NCBI RefSeq assembly: GCF_002897295.1
Contig: NZ_BEXF01000019.1
Coordinates: 1-64,000 of the forward strand
Reading direction: 5' to 3'
DNA from: Brevibacillus reuszeri
GTDB lineage: Bacteria; Bacillota; Bacilli; Brevibacillales; Brevibacillaceae
DNA: 64,000 nucleotides
Shown here: piece by piece, positions 56,180 through 64,000 of the stretch
Numbering within the stretch: position 1 is the stretch's first letter
Layout: each line of letters begins with the position of its first letter
Translations under genes and position numbers: made by a program
The notes under the pieces: model-generated
The model's database searches: none
What the model was told of the DNA's origin: nothing
Seen by the model: the letters and a program-made list of their open reading frames with translations, nothing else

Positions 56180-57358
56180 ATGGCGACCCTAATTCAACGC
56201 CAATTCGTTGTCCTTTCATTTATAACAGCGATTCTATTTGTATTAACTGGGGTACTTTCACTTGGGGGCAGTCGCTTTATTATCGCCTCCTCTACCATTC
56301 AACAGGCAGCGGCGCACGTTTCAAGCCTGGCTATACTCAACTGGATGGGAAGAGAGATACCCATATTGACCGATACCGTACAGGTCAATTCGGATCGACG
56401 GACAAATAGCGTGTCAGGCTTTCTATTTCAACTAGCAACAAGCATTCAGCCTGGTGATTTGCGGAGTCTTTTAGGAAGAGAGCTGCCAGGGATGATGACA
56501 ACGGAGGATGCAAGATATGTTGTAGCGGGTAAAGGGGCCACGCTTGCAGATTTTTACGTGGAGTACCCTCCGCATCCGAAGCAGGTCATCGATGCTTCCC
56601 AGTCTATTCCGGTCTCGCAGCCGACAGATCAAGACACTCCTGATCAGACGGAAGAAAAGCCAGCACCAATCGCGAAGCCAAGCACTGGTGACAAGAAGAT
56701 CGTGTTTGTGTATAACTCTCACAATAGAGAGTCCTGGTACAGCGAGACAAAGCCTGTCGGAAGCTCTGTTGACCACCCGACGAAAAACATTTCGCTAGTT
56801 AGCAAGCGTTTGGCAGAAGCATTGAATGAGAATGGCATTGGAGCTGACGTGAGTACAGAAGACATTTATCAGCAGCTCTTGAACAATAATCAGAACTTCG
56901 CTCTTTCTTACGCCCAATCTCTCAAGGTGCTAAAAGCAGCAACGGAAAAGAACAGGGAGCTGCACTATTTCTTTGATCTCCATCGCGATACAGCACCAAG
57001 AGATCGGACCACTGCTACAATCAAGGGCAAAAGCTACGCCAGAGTGATGTTTGTCATCGGAAAAATGAACAAGAATCATGAGAAAAATGAAGCGTTTGCG
57101 ACCGAGCTGCACAAGCTGATGGAGAAAATGTACCCGGATCTCTCGCGTGGCGTGATGGAAAAAGGAGCAAAAACTGGTCATGCCGAGTATAACCAGTCCA
57201 TATCTCCGGGAAGCCTGTTAATGGAAATAGGTGGAACGGAAAACACGTTGCAGGAAAGCCTGAACACGGCAGAAGCATTGGCAGATGTCTTCGCCGCGTA
57301 TTATCTGCAAGCGGAAAAAGTGGGAAAACCGGTAGCGGAAGAGCCGGCGAAGAGGTGA
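56180..57358 (+). CDS. spoIIP: Stage II sporulation protein P
   Basis: The 392-residue protein has one N-terminal membrane helix (FVVLSFITAILFVLTGVLSL) and a C-terminal amidase/endopeptidase domain (about 175-375) with FVYNSHNRESWY (first His), HYFFDLHRDTAPR (second His) and SPGSLLMEIGGTENTL (Glu). It degrades septal peptidoglycan during engulfment with SpoIID and SpoIIM. The ATG at 56180 follows GAGGAG. Confidence 0.93.
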   Translation: MATLIQRQFVVLSFITAILFVLTGVLSLGGSRFIIASSTIQQAAAHVSSLAILNWMGREIPILTDTVQVNSDRRTNSVSGFLFQLATSIQPGDLRSLLGRELPGMMTTEDARYVVAGKGATLADFYVEYPPHPKQVIDASQSIPVSQPTDQDTPDQTEEKPAPIAKPSTGDKKIVFVYNSHNRESWYSETKPVGSSVDHPTKNISLVSKRLAEALNENGIGADVSTEDIYQQLLNNNQNFALSYAQSLKVLKAATEKNRELHYFFDLHRDTAPRDRTTATIKGKSYARVMFVIGKMNKNHEKNEAFATELHKLMEKMYPDLSRGVMEKGAKTGHAEYNQSISPGSLLMEIGGTENTLQESLNTAEALADVFAAYYLQAEKVGKPVAEEPAKR

Positions 57359-57363
57359 CGGGT

Positions 57364-57672
57364 ATGAGTGTGACAGTAAGGCTGACAGGACTTCTGGTGG
57401 TTCTACTTATCGGCGTAGTTATCGGCTTGCAAACGGCTGAGCGTGGCATATCCAAAGTAAGCGGGATACCAGAAGAGGCGGCGCAGACCTTTTATATTAA
57501 AAAAGTAGAGCAGGGACAAATGGAGATTGCCGTCATGGGCAAGCAGGTGCAAACGGCTGACCCTAACAAAATGGTAAACTACGTCAGTCGGATGGGCTTG
57601 ACTCTTGGCGGCAGTATCAAGGACGGCGCGAAAACGTTTGTCGATTGGATAGGCGGATTTTTTGAACCGTAG
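57364..57672 (+). CDS. yqxA: YqxA-like small membrane protein (DUF3679)
   Basis: The 102-residue protein has an N-terminal helix (LTGLLVVLLIGVVIGLQTAE) and a soluble part ending FVDWIGGFFEP. It follows spoIIP by 5 bp, as yqxA does in B. subtilis, and is of unknown sporulation-related role. The ATG at 57364 overlaps the region of GAGGTGA that also contains the spoIIP stop. Confidence 0.85.
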   Translation: MSVTVRLTGLLVVLLIGVVIGLQTAERGISKVSGIPEEAAQTFYIKKVEQGQMEIAVMGKQVQTADPNKMVNYVSRMGLTLGGSIKDGAKTFVDWIGGFFEP

Positions 57673-57720
57673 AGATTGTTTACGCGCAAAAAGATGGGAT
57701 GTAAAAAGCCTCAGTGACAA

Positions 57721-57748
57721 AAGACCCGTTCCGACGGGTTTTTTGTGT
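57721..57748 (+). terminator. Terminator after yqxA
   Basis: ACCCGT-TCCG-ACGGGT with six Ts, ending the sporulation operon. In the rest of the gap to 57903 I see nothing else. Confidence 0.85.
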
Positions 57749-57903
57749 GTGAGCCATTCCCTCTCCAAAAATTGGATAATATTGAACGGCGTAGGCATGG
57801 CTTGACCCCATTACGCTATGAAAGGCATTTTTCCTATGCAAAGCGTTAATGGAAACAAGCGAGAATATTGTCGGCAAAAATATAATTTTTTGAATTTATT
57901 GTG

Positions 57904-57932
57904 TTGCCAAAAAATTGAATAAATGTAATAAT
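57904..57932 (+). promoter_or_regulatory. Promoter of the dipeptide transporter operon
   Basis: TTGCCA (57904-57909), 17 bp and AATAAT (57927-57932), in AT-rich sequence 54 bp before the first ATPase gene. Confidence 0.6.
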
Positions 57933-57985
57933 GTCTACTGATAGATCTTTTTTTACTTCATATTTCGGTGTGAGAGGTGAGCCAC

Positions 57986-58954
57986 GTGTCACATCCTGTC
58001 CTTCAAATTGAAAACCTGCAGACACATTTTTTTACGGACCGCGGCCAAATTCCAGCCGTTGACGGTGTATCGATTACGGTAAACAAAGGGGAAGTAGTTG
58101 GTATTGTAGGGGAGTCCGGCTGTGGAAAAAGTGTTACCTCCCTCTCAGTAATGAAATTGGTGCCAAACCCTCCTGGGAAAATTGTCGGAGGGGCAATCAA
58201 GTTCAAAGGGGAAGACCTCGTTTCCGTAGATGAAAAGCGGATGCGAGCCATACGCGGTAACGAAATCGCGATGATTTTTCAGGAGCCGATGACTTCGCTC
58301 AATCCCGTTTTTACGATCGGCGATCAAATCGGTGAATCCGTCCGATTACATACGAAGGCTGGCAAAAAGGAAGCGAAGCAGCGAGCCATTGAAATGCTGA
58401 GAAAGGTTGGGATTCCAAGAGCAGAGGCAATCGTGGATGAATATCCTCATCAGCTCTCTGGAGGGATGCGTCAGCGTGTCATGATCGCCATGGCGATGGC
58501 CTGTAATCCTGAGCTGTTGATTGCGGACGAGCCTACAACTGCACTGGATGTGACGATTCAGGCGCAAATTCTTGACTTGATGCGACAGCTCAATCGGGAA
58601 GCGGATACCGCCATATTATTGATTACGCATGATCTTGGTGTCGTTGCGGAAATGTGCCACCGTGTTGTGGTTATGTATGCAGGTAATGTGATTGAAGAAG
58701 GTGACGTTCGGAGTATTTTGAAAAGTCCGAAACATCCGTACACAATCGGTCTGCTTCACTCGCTTCCGAGACTGGAAGAATCACAGGAACGCCTGTATTC
58801 CATTCCGGGAAATGTGCCTATTCCGGGCTCGCTTACCGTTGGTTGCCGATTTGCGCCCAGGTGTGAACAGGTGACAGACAAATGCCGCCAAGAGATGCCT
58901 GAGCTGAAGGTCGTCGGGGAAAATCATCGATCCCGATGCTGGCTGGGCGAATAA
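57986..58954 (+). CDS. dppD: Peptide ABC transporter ATPase (DppD/OppD type)
   Basis: The 322-residue ATPase has Walker A GESGCGKSVTS (about 40), the signature LSGGMRQRVMIAMA (about 155), Walker B LLIADEPTTALD and the C-terminal oligopeptide_HPY-like cysteine region (CRFAPRCEQVTDKC). It is the D-type partner, first in the operon. The GTG at 57986 follows AGAGGTGA; a GTG at 57977 is inside that site. Confidence 0.9.
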   Translation: MSHPVLQIENLQTHFFTDRGQIPAVDGVSITVNKGEVVGIVGESGCGKSVTSLSVMKLVPNPPGKIVGGAIKFKGEDLVSVDEKRMRAIRGNEIAMIFQEPMTSLNPVFTIGDQIGESVRLHTKAGKKEAKQRAIEMLRKVGIPRAEAIVDEYPHQLSGGMRQRVMIAMAMACNPELLIADEPTTALDVTIQAQILDLMRQLNREADTAILLITHDLGVVAEMCHRVVVMYAGNVIEEGDVRSILKSPKHPYTIGLLHSLPRLEESQERLYSIPGNVPIPGSLTVGCRFAPRCEQVTDKCRQEMPELKVVGENHRSRCWLGE

Positions 58955-58966
58955 CCCGAGAGGAGC

Positions 58967-59944
58967 ATGCAGGTGACTGAAGAACTTCTTGTTGTCAAAA
59001 ACTTAAAAAAATACTATCCCATCACAGGCGGTGTTCTTGGGGGAGAAGTAGGTTTGGTAAAGGCGGTTGACGATGTGTCGTTTACCGTACGGCGGGGAGA
59101 AACATTGGGGCTGGTTGGCGAAAGCGGTTGCGGAAAATCAACGACAGGACGCTCCTTGCTGAGATTGATCGAACCGACAGAAGGGGAGATTACCTTTGAC
59201 GGTGTCAATGTCATGTCTCTCTCGGCGGATGATATGCGCAAAATGCGTCGAGACATGCAGATCGTTTTCCAAGATCCGTTCGCCTCTCTTAACCCTCGTC
59301 ACAATGTTGAGAAAATTCTGGAAGAGCCACTTATCGTACATAATATCGGAACAGCCGCGGAGCGCAAAAAAAGGGTGCAGGAAATGCTAGAGGTCGTTGG
59401 GCTAAGCAGCTATCATGCCAGGCGCTATCCTCACCAATTCAGCGGAGGCCAGAGGCAGCGTATCGGAATTGCACGTGCCCTCATGTTAAATCCAAAGCTG
59501 ATTGTGGCTGACGAACCAGTCTCAGCCCTAGATGTCTCGATCCAGTCACAGGTGCTGAACCTGATGCAGGATCTGCAGCGCGATTTGGGTCTTACCTACC
59601 TGTTCATCGCTCATGATTTGAGTGTAGTGCGTCACATTAGCGATCGTGTCGGTGTGATGTATTTAGGGCGAATCGTTGAGCTTAGCACAAGCGGCCAGCT
59701 CTACAGCAATCCGCTCCACCCTTATACACAGGCATTGCTGTCAGCCGTGCCCACTCCAGACCCGGACGCTGCAAGAGAGAGGGTCATCCTCCAAGGCGAT
59801 GTTCCGAGTCCAGCCAATCCTCCAAGTGGATGTACCTTTCATACGCGTTGTCCGCATGTGACCGACGAATGCCGAAATGTTCGCCCTGTTTTCCAAGACG
59901 TGGGAGACGGACATTTTGTTGCCTGTCATTTATACAAGTCATAG
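58967..59944 (+). CDS. dppF: Peptide ABC transporter ATPase (DppF/OppF type)
   Basis: The 325-residue ATPase has Walker A GESGCGKSTTGRSLL (about 55), FSGGQRQRIGIARAL, LIVADEPVSALDVS and the Cys-rich C-terminus CTFHTRCPHVTDEC. Together with DppD it forms the heteromeric motor. Two starts are possible: ATG 58967 or GTG 58973, the latter better spaced after AGAGGAG. Confidence 0.9.
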   Translation: MQVTEELLVVKNLKKYYPITGGVLGGEVGLVKAVDDVSFTVRRGETLGLVGESGCGKSTTGRSLLRLIEPTEGEITFDGVNVMSLSADDMRKMRRDMQIVFQDPFASLNPRHNVEKILEEPLIVHNIGTAAERKKRVQEMLEVVGLSSYHARRYPHQFSGGQRQRIGIARALMLNPKLIVADEPVSALDVSIQSQVLNLMQDLQRDLGLTYLFIAHDLSVVRHISDRVGVMYLGRIVELSTSGQLYSNPLHPYTQALLSAVPTPDPDAARERVILQGDVPSPANPPSGCTFHTRCPHVTDECRNVRPVFQDVGDGHFVACHLYKS

Positions 59945-60055
59945 CTTGCGTTCATCGTCGTTTGTGTAGAAGCGCTTTAAAGGGGGGATGCGCGAGAGAT
60001 TCTACTCTATCTACCATATGGTACTTGCTGTCATTTTAGAAGAGGGGGTTATTTC

Positions 60056-61723
60056 ATGAAGAAGAGAGTACTCTCCGGAGCTATGACCAGTCTGTTGGCA
60101 TTGTCCATGCTGCTTGCTGGTTGCGGTGGAGCTCAAACAACAACACAGGCACCGGCAGAACAACCAAAGACAGAAGCGCCGGCAACGACGCCAGCTGCGG
60201 AACCGGCAAAAGCTGGTCCTAAGCAGCTGATCATTGGCCGCGGCGGCGATACGGTTGGACTTGACCCGATTGCACAGACGGATGGCGAATCCTTCAAGGT
60301 AACGGAAAACGTATTCGATACACTAGTTGGTTATGCCGAGGAAACGACTGAAGTCGTACCATCCCTTGCTGAGAAATGGGAAATCGCTCCAGACGGTTTG
60401 ACGTATACCTTCCATTTGCGTAGCGGAGTCAAATTCCACGATGGAACGGATTTCAATGCGGAAGCAGTAAAATGGAACTTTGAGCGTTGGAGCGACAAGA
60501 GCCATCCACAACATAACAAGGAAGGCTTTGAGTACTACAACGATATGTTCGGCGGATACAAGGGCGACGAGACTCATGTAATCAAATCCGTTGAAGCTGT
60601 GGACGCACAAACCGTGAAATTTACGTTGAACCGTCCACTGGCACCATTTATCCAAAACCTGGGCATGTCTTGCTTCGCGATTGCTTCTCCAAAAGCAGTA
60701 CAAGAAGCGGGTCCAGAGAAATTCAATGAAAAGCCAGTTGGAACTGGCCCATTCAAGTTCGTAGAGTGGAAGCGTAACGACACCATTACATTGGAAAAGA
60801 ACCCCGATTACTGGAATGCTGGCTTCCCGAAACTGGATAAGCTCGTATTCAAAGTGATTCCTGAGAACACGGCTCGTTTGACAGCTCTTACTTCCGGCGA
60901 AATCGACATGATGGACGGTCTGAACCCGGATGATGCTCAAACCGTAAAAGACAACAGTGAGCTCCAACTGATTTTGCGTCCTTCCATGAACCTCGGCTTT
61001 GTCGGCTTCAACGTTGAGAAGAAGCCACTCGACAATCCAAAGGTACGTGAGGCACTTGCCTACGCGATTAACAAACCGGCAATCATCGAAGCATTCTTCG
61101 CAGGTCTGGGTCAACCAGCAGTGAACCCAATGCCGCCTTCTATTTGGGGTCACAACAACGAAATCAAAGATCGTGAATTCAGCATCGACAAGGCAAAACA
61201 ATTGCTGAGTGATGCAGGCTTCCCTAATGGCTTCAAAATCAAGTTCTGGGCTATGCCTGTAGCTCGCCCATACATGCCAGACGGTGTGAAAATTGCCGAA
61301 GCGATCCAGCAAGACTTGAAAAAAATCGGCGTAGAAGCCGAAATCGTTACGATGGAATGGGCTACTTACCTTGAAAAAACCAAAAAAGGTGAGCAAGAAA
61401 TGTTCATGCTTGGCTGGACTGGTGACAACGGAGACCCAGACAACTTCCTCGCAACCTTGCTCGATAAAAACAATATCGGCGGTAACAACCGTACACGCTG
61501 GGCAAACGAAGATGCGCACAAGCTGCTGATGGCTGCTCAATCTGCAACCACAAAAGAAGAGCGCGAAAAACTGTACTATCAAGTTCAGGAAATCATCTTC
61601 AAAGATGTGCCAATGGTACCTCTGGCTCACTCCACACCAGCTCTGGCTGCCAGAGCAAACATCATCGACTACAAGCCGCATCCAAAAGGATCGGAGAGCT
61701 TGGAAAAAGTTGATCTGAAGTAA
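60056..61723 (+). CDS. dppA: Peptide-binding lipoprotein (DppA/OppA type, SBP_bac_5)
   Basis: The 555-residue protein has a lipobox LSMLLAGCGG (Cys about 23), a Thr/Pro/Ala-rich linker (about 27-55) and the SBP family motifs RGGDTVGLDPIAQTDGES, APDGLTYTFHLRSGVKFHDG and PVGTGPFKFVEWKRND. It brings dipeptides or oligopeptides to the permease. The ATG follows AGAGGGGG; a terminator lies after it before dppB. Confidence 0.9.
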   Translation: MKKRVLSGAMTSLLALSMLLAGCGGAQTTTQAPAEQPKTEAPATTPAAEPAKAGPKQLIIGRGGDTVGLDPIAQTDGESFKVTENVFDTLVGYAEETTEVVPSLAEKWEIAPDGLTYTFHLRSGVKFHDGTDFNAEAVKWNFERWSDKSHPQHNKEGFEYYNDMFGGYKGDETHVIKSVEAVDAQTVKFTLNRPLAPFIQNLGMSCFAIASPKAVQEAGPEKFNEKPVGTGPFKFVEWKRNDTITLEKNPDYWNAGFPKLDKLVFKVIPENTARLTALTSGEIDMMDGLNPDDAQTVKDNSELQLILRPSMNLGFVGFNVEKKPLDNPKVREALAYAINKPAIIEAFFAGLGQPAVNPMPPSIWGHNNEIKDREFSIDKAKQLLSDAGFPNGFKIKFWAMPVARPYMPDGVKIAEAIQQDLKKIGVEAEIVTMEWATYLEKTKKGEQEMFMLGWTGDNGDPDNFLATLLDKNNIGGNNRTRWANEDAHKLLMAAQSATTKEEREKLYYQVQEIIFKDVPMVPLAHSTPALAARANIIDYKPHPKGSESLEKVDLK

Positions 61724-61752
61724 AAGCTGAGAAGTAGGGCCAGCACATTTAT

Positions 61753-61796
61753 AGGGTAAGAGGAGAAACACCCTCTTCTTACCCTTTCTTTTTCAC
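61753..61796 (+). terminator. Intra-operon terminator after dppA
   Basis: AGGGTAAGAGGAG-AAACACC-CTCTTCTTACCCT followed by TTCTTTTTC. It would lower dppBC transcription relative to dppA. Confidence 0.75.
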
Positions 61797-61831
61797 CCCA
61801 GCACTTATTTTTTTGCAAGGAAAGCGAGGAG

Positions 61832-62842
61832 ATGGCATTGCTATCTTACAGCATCCGAAGAGTTCTTATGCTCATCCCCGTTCTACTGGGCATGTCCATC
61901 GTCGTATTTTCCATCATCCGTGCTATTCCAGGCGATCCGGCCCTGACGATTTTGGGAGAAAAAGCAAGTCCCAAGGCTATTGAAGACTTACGAGAAGTAC
62001 TAGGCTTGAACAATCCATGGTACATCCAATATTTTGACTATCTGAAGCAAATTATCACTGGCGATTTGGGAGTGTCACTGCACTCGGGTGCAAGTATTAC
62101 ACAGGAAATCGGTCCTTATTTGGCGGCAACCACAGAACTGACGATTGTCAGTATGTTATTCGCTGTAATAATTGGAGTGAATGCGGGGATATTGTCCGCT
62201 TGGAAACAAAACTCCTGGTTTGACTACTGTGCGATGTTGATCGCCTTGATCGGTGTATCCATGCCAATTTTCTGGCTGGGTCTGATGGAGCAATGGTTTT
62301 TTGCCCAAGAACTCAAATGGCTGCCATCAGTTGGTCGTGACAATTCGCGTAATCCCATAGAGGCAATTACGCAGTTTTATATACTGGATACGATAATCGC
62401 AGGGCAATGGGATCAGCTGTGGGAAGTAATCAAGCACTTGATTTTACCTGGAATTGCTCTTGGTACAATCCCGATGGCGATCATTGCGAGGATTACCCGT
62501 TCCAGCATGCTCGAAGTGATGCGTGCTGACTATGTACGTACGGCACGTGCAAAAGGCTTGGCCCAGTTTTGGGTGGTGTACAAGCATGCCTTGAAAAATG
62601 CCATGATTCCTGTGCTGACTGTGATCGGCTTGCAGACGGGCTTACTGCTTGGCGGGGCCGTGTTGACGGAAACGATCTTCGGATGGCCTGGCGTTGGACG
62701 ATACATTTTTACGGCGATCGGGAATCGTGATTATCCCGTGATTCAATCTGGTATTCTCGTAATCGCTACCATCTTTGTTTTGATCAATCTGTTAGTGGAC
62801 CTGTTGTATGCCTATGTAGATCCGCGCATCAAATACCGCTAA
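61832..62842 (+). CDS. dppB: Peptide ABC transporter permease (DppB type)
   Basis: The 336-residue membrane protein begins SIRRVLMLIPVLLGMSIVVF and has the EAA loop RADYVRTARAKGLAQFWVVY (about 240) and a terminal LLVDLLYAYVDPRIKY, all typical of BPD_transp_1 DppB permeases. The ATG at 61832 is preceded by AAGGAAAG and GAGGAG. Confidence 0.92.
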   Translation: MALLSYSIRRVLMLIPVLLGMSIVVFSIIRAIPGDPALTILGEKASPKAIEDLREVLGLNNPWYIQYFDYLKQIITGDLGVSLHSGASITQEIGPYLAATTELTIVSMLFAVIIGVNAGILSAWKQNSWFDYCAMLIALIGVSMPIFWLGLMEQWFFAQELKWLPSVGRDNSRNPIEAITQFYILDTIIAGQWDQLWEVIKHLILPGIALGTIPMAIIARITRSSMLEVMRADYVRTARAKGLAQFWVVYKHALKNAMIPVLTVIGLQTGLLLGGAVLTETIFGWPGVGRYIFTAIGNRDYPVIQSGILVIATIFVLINLLVDLLYAYVDPRIKYR

Positions 62843-62857
62843 GGAGGTGGAGGAGAC

Positions 62858-63751
62858 ATGGCAGAAACTCAAGTACAGACCTTGCCTTTACAAGTAAAAG
62901 ATGAACAAGTAATCTCTCCTTGGCGGGAAGCATGGAGAACGCTGCGAAAAAACAAATTAGCGATGGTTGGACTTGCGATCATCATCTTTTTCGTCGCAAT
63001 TGCTCTATTTGCACCGATGATAGCTCCCTATCCGTACGATCAAGGCGAGCTGGTGATGAAAAACAAGCCACCTTCAGAAGAGCATTGGTTTGGTACCGAC
63101 TACAATGGGCGTGATGTACTGAGCCGTGTTGTATACGGGGCGAGAATTTCGCTGTGGGTGGGAACCTTTTCGGTCATTGGATCAGTAGTAGCAGGGACGA
63201 TCCTTGGGCTTTTGGCGGGTTATTATGGCAGATGGATCGACATGATCATTTCACGAGTTTTTGACATTATGCTGGCGTTCCCGAGTATTCTCTTGGCTAT
63301 TGCGATCGTTGCCATCCTGGGCCCTTCCCTGCAAAATGCGCTGCTGGCCATTGCGATTATTAACATCCCAACTTTTGGGCGGTTAGTTCGATCGCGCGTA
63401 CTCAGTTTGAAAGAAGAAGAGTTCGTAATGGCAGCACGTGCGATCGGGATGAAAGATTCGCGCATCCTAATGCAGCACATTTTGCCGAATAGCTTGGCTC
63501 CGATCATCGTTACCGGTACGATGGGGATTGCGACAGCGATTATTGAGGCGGCTGCGCTTGGATTTTTGGGCTTAGGTGCACAAGCTCCCGAACCGGAGTG
63601 GGGAAAAATGCTCTCTGATTCACGTCAATACATTCAAAAAGCACCATGGACCGTTATTTTTCCAGGTCTCTCGATTATGTTGACGGTGCTCGGTTTTAAC
63701 CTGATCGGAGATGGCTTGCGCGATGCGCTCGACCCGCGAATGAAAAACTAA
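62858..63751 (+). CDS. dppC: Peptide ABC transporter permease (DppC type)
   Basis: The 297-residue permease has the N-terminal OppC-type helix KLAMVGLAIIIFFVAIALFA, the HWFGTDYNGRDVLSRVVYG motif (about 75) and the loop EEFVMAARAIGMKDSRILMQ (about 190). The ATG follows AAGGAGGTGGAGG. It ends the operon, with a terminator behind it. Confidence 0.92.
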   Translation: MAETQVQTLPLQVKDEQVISPWREAWRTLRKNKLAMVGLAIIIFFVAIALFAPMIAPYPYDQGELVMKNKPPSEEHWFGTDYNGRDVLSRVVYGARISLWVGTFSVIGSVVAGTILGLLAGYYGRWIDMIISRVFDIMLAFPSILLAIAIVAILGPSLQNALLAIAIINIPTFGRLVRSRVLSLKEEEFVMAARAIGMKDSRILMQHILPNSLAPIIVTGTMGIATAIIEAAALGFLGLGAQAPEPEWGKMLSDSRQYIQKAPWTVIFPGLSIMLTVLGFNLIGDGLRDALDPRMKN

Positions 63752-63763
63752 AGAGGAACGTAA

Positions 63764-63800
63764 AAAGACAGAAGAGCATCGGCTCTCCCGTCTTTTTTGC
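63764..63800. terminator. Terminator after dppC (bidirectional)
   Basis: AAAAAGAC-AGAAGAGC-ATCG-GCTCTCCC-GTCTTTTTT, between dppC and the converging hydrolase gene. Confidence 0.8.
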
Positions 63801-63802
63801 GT

Positions 63803-64000
63803 TTATTGCATGAAATCGCGACACAGCTGGTTAAAGGCAGGTGCGGCGCGAGTAATGACTTGATGTTGAACATGAGGGATGTACAGCAGCTCGGCCTGAG
63901 CCAGCTGCTTTTTTAACAGCAGAGCGTACGGCTGCATCTGTCTGTCTTCTTTGCCGTATACGAGTAAAGCGGGCATGTGTAGCTCGTCCAACCGATCCGT
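63803..64000 (-). CDS. Alpha/beta hydrolase, C-terminal part (gene continues beyond the window)
   Basis: Only the last 65 residues are in the window. LHMPALLVYGKEDRQMQPY and the following ELLYIPHVQHQVITRAAPAF fit the end of an alpha/beta hydrolase: VYGKEDR carries the late catalytic Asp, and the HVQHQ region would hold the His. The frame is open at the right edge. Confidence 0.7.
   Translation of the reverse strand, partial: TDRLDELHMPALLVYGKEDRQMQPYALLLKKQLAQAELLYIPHVQHQVITRAAPAFNQLCRDFMQ

Noticed and set aside
60323..61771. A 482-codon minus-strand open frame opposite dppA
   Set aside because: It is a shadow of a well-conserved binding-protein gene in GC-rich sequence; no ribosome-binding site.

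Overview
The window looks like a chromosomal segment of a spore-forming Firmicute of the Paenibacillaceae, most likely Brevibacillus. This is inferred from gene content and order: gpr, spoIIP and yqxA sporulation genes, a leucyl-tRNA synthetase T-box leader, GTG/TTG starts with strong GGAGG ribosome-binding sites, and the conserved run yqeG-yqeH-aroE-yhbY-nadD-yqeK-rsfS-yqeM ... comER-comEA ... comEC ... holA-rpsT-gpr-spoIIP-yqxA, which follows the Bacillus subtilis order with a few insertions. Species-level assignment is not possible from the sequence alone.

Region 1 (1-8.7 kb) is an accessory island. It starts with the end of an IS21-type element that has cut a sigma-factor gene, then a sigma region-2-like gene, an orphan small gene and AT-rich unknowns. 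From 2.4 to 8.7 kb lies the most unusual structure in the window. Four copies of the 3' end of a group II intron (a 34-nt domain 5 identical in all four copies, plus a covarying domain 6 ending in GAGAAT) are each followed by a different promoterless coding segment. All four segments begin with a serine codon (AGC/AGT) in the same phase, all are closed upstream by an in-frame TAA inside domain 6, and each has its own stop codon and terminator. They encode extracellular beta-sandwich-like domains. This is the layout of an alternative-3'-exon splicing array, resembling the group II intron / surface-layer gene described in Clostridium tetani. The 5' exon and the intron body are not in the window. 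A 1022-residue hybrid sensor kinase sits between exons 3 and 4, bounded by a 0.3-kb direct repeat.

Region 2 (8.7-36.9 kb) carries ordinary and semi-ordinary genes: a two-half DMT transporter pair around a Crp/Fnr regulator with two dyads upstream; a CarD-type regulator; CapA and a Mur ligase lacking its first domain; a double NlpC/P60 protein whose first domain has lost its catalytic cysteine; a cytochrome oxidase assembly cluster (CtaG, SCO, YtkA/FixH-like) next to a BdbC/thioredoxin pair; a PPP phosphatase, sirtuin, ABC-F protein, L,D-transpeptidase, CvfC-like protein, VanX-type dipeptidase, a carotenoid-desaturase-like flavoenzyme, a class A beta-lactamase-like protein, an OppA lipoprotein with a C26 hydrolase, a peroxiredoxin, DinB, and a TetR/MFS pair with a shared operator-like motif.

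Region 3 (36.9-57.7 kb) is the conserved housekeeping, competence and sporulation block. Relative to B. subtilis it has gained leuS with its T-box, a long-hairpin element, asnB, and an ECF sigma/anti-sigma pair, while comEB is absent and comEA points away from comEC. Region 4 (57.7-63.8 kb) is a dipeptide/oligopeptide ABC transporter operon (two ATPases, lipoprotein, two permeases) with a terminator after the binding-protein gene, standing where lepA would be in B. subtilis. The window ends inside an alpha/beta hydrolase gene.
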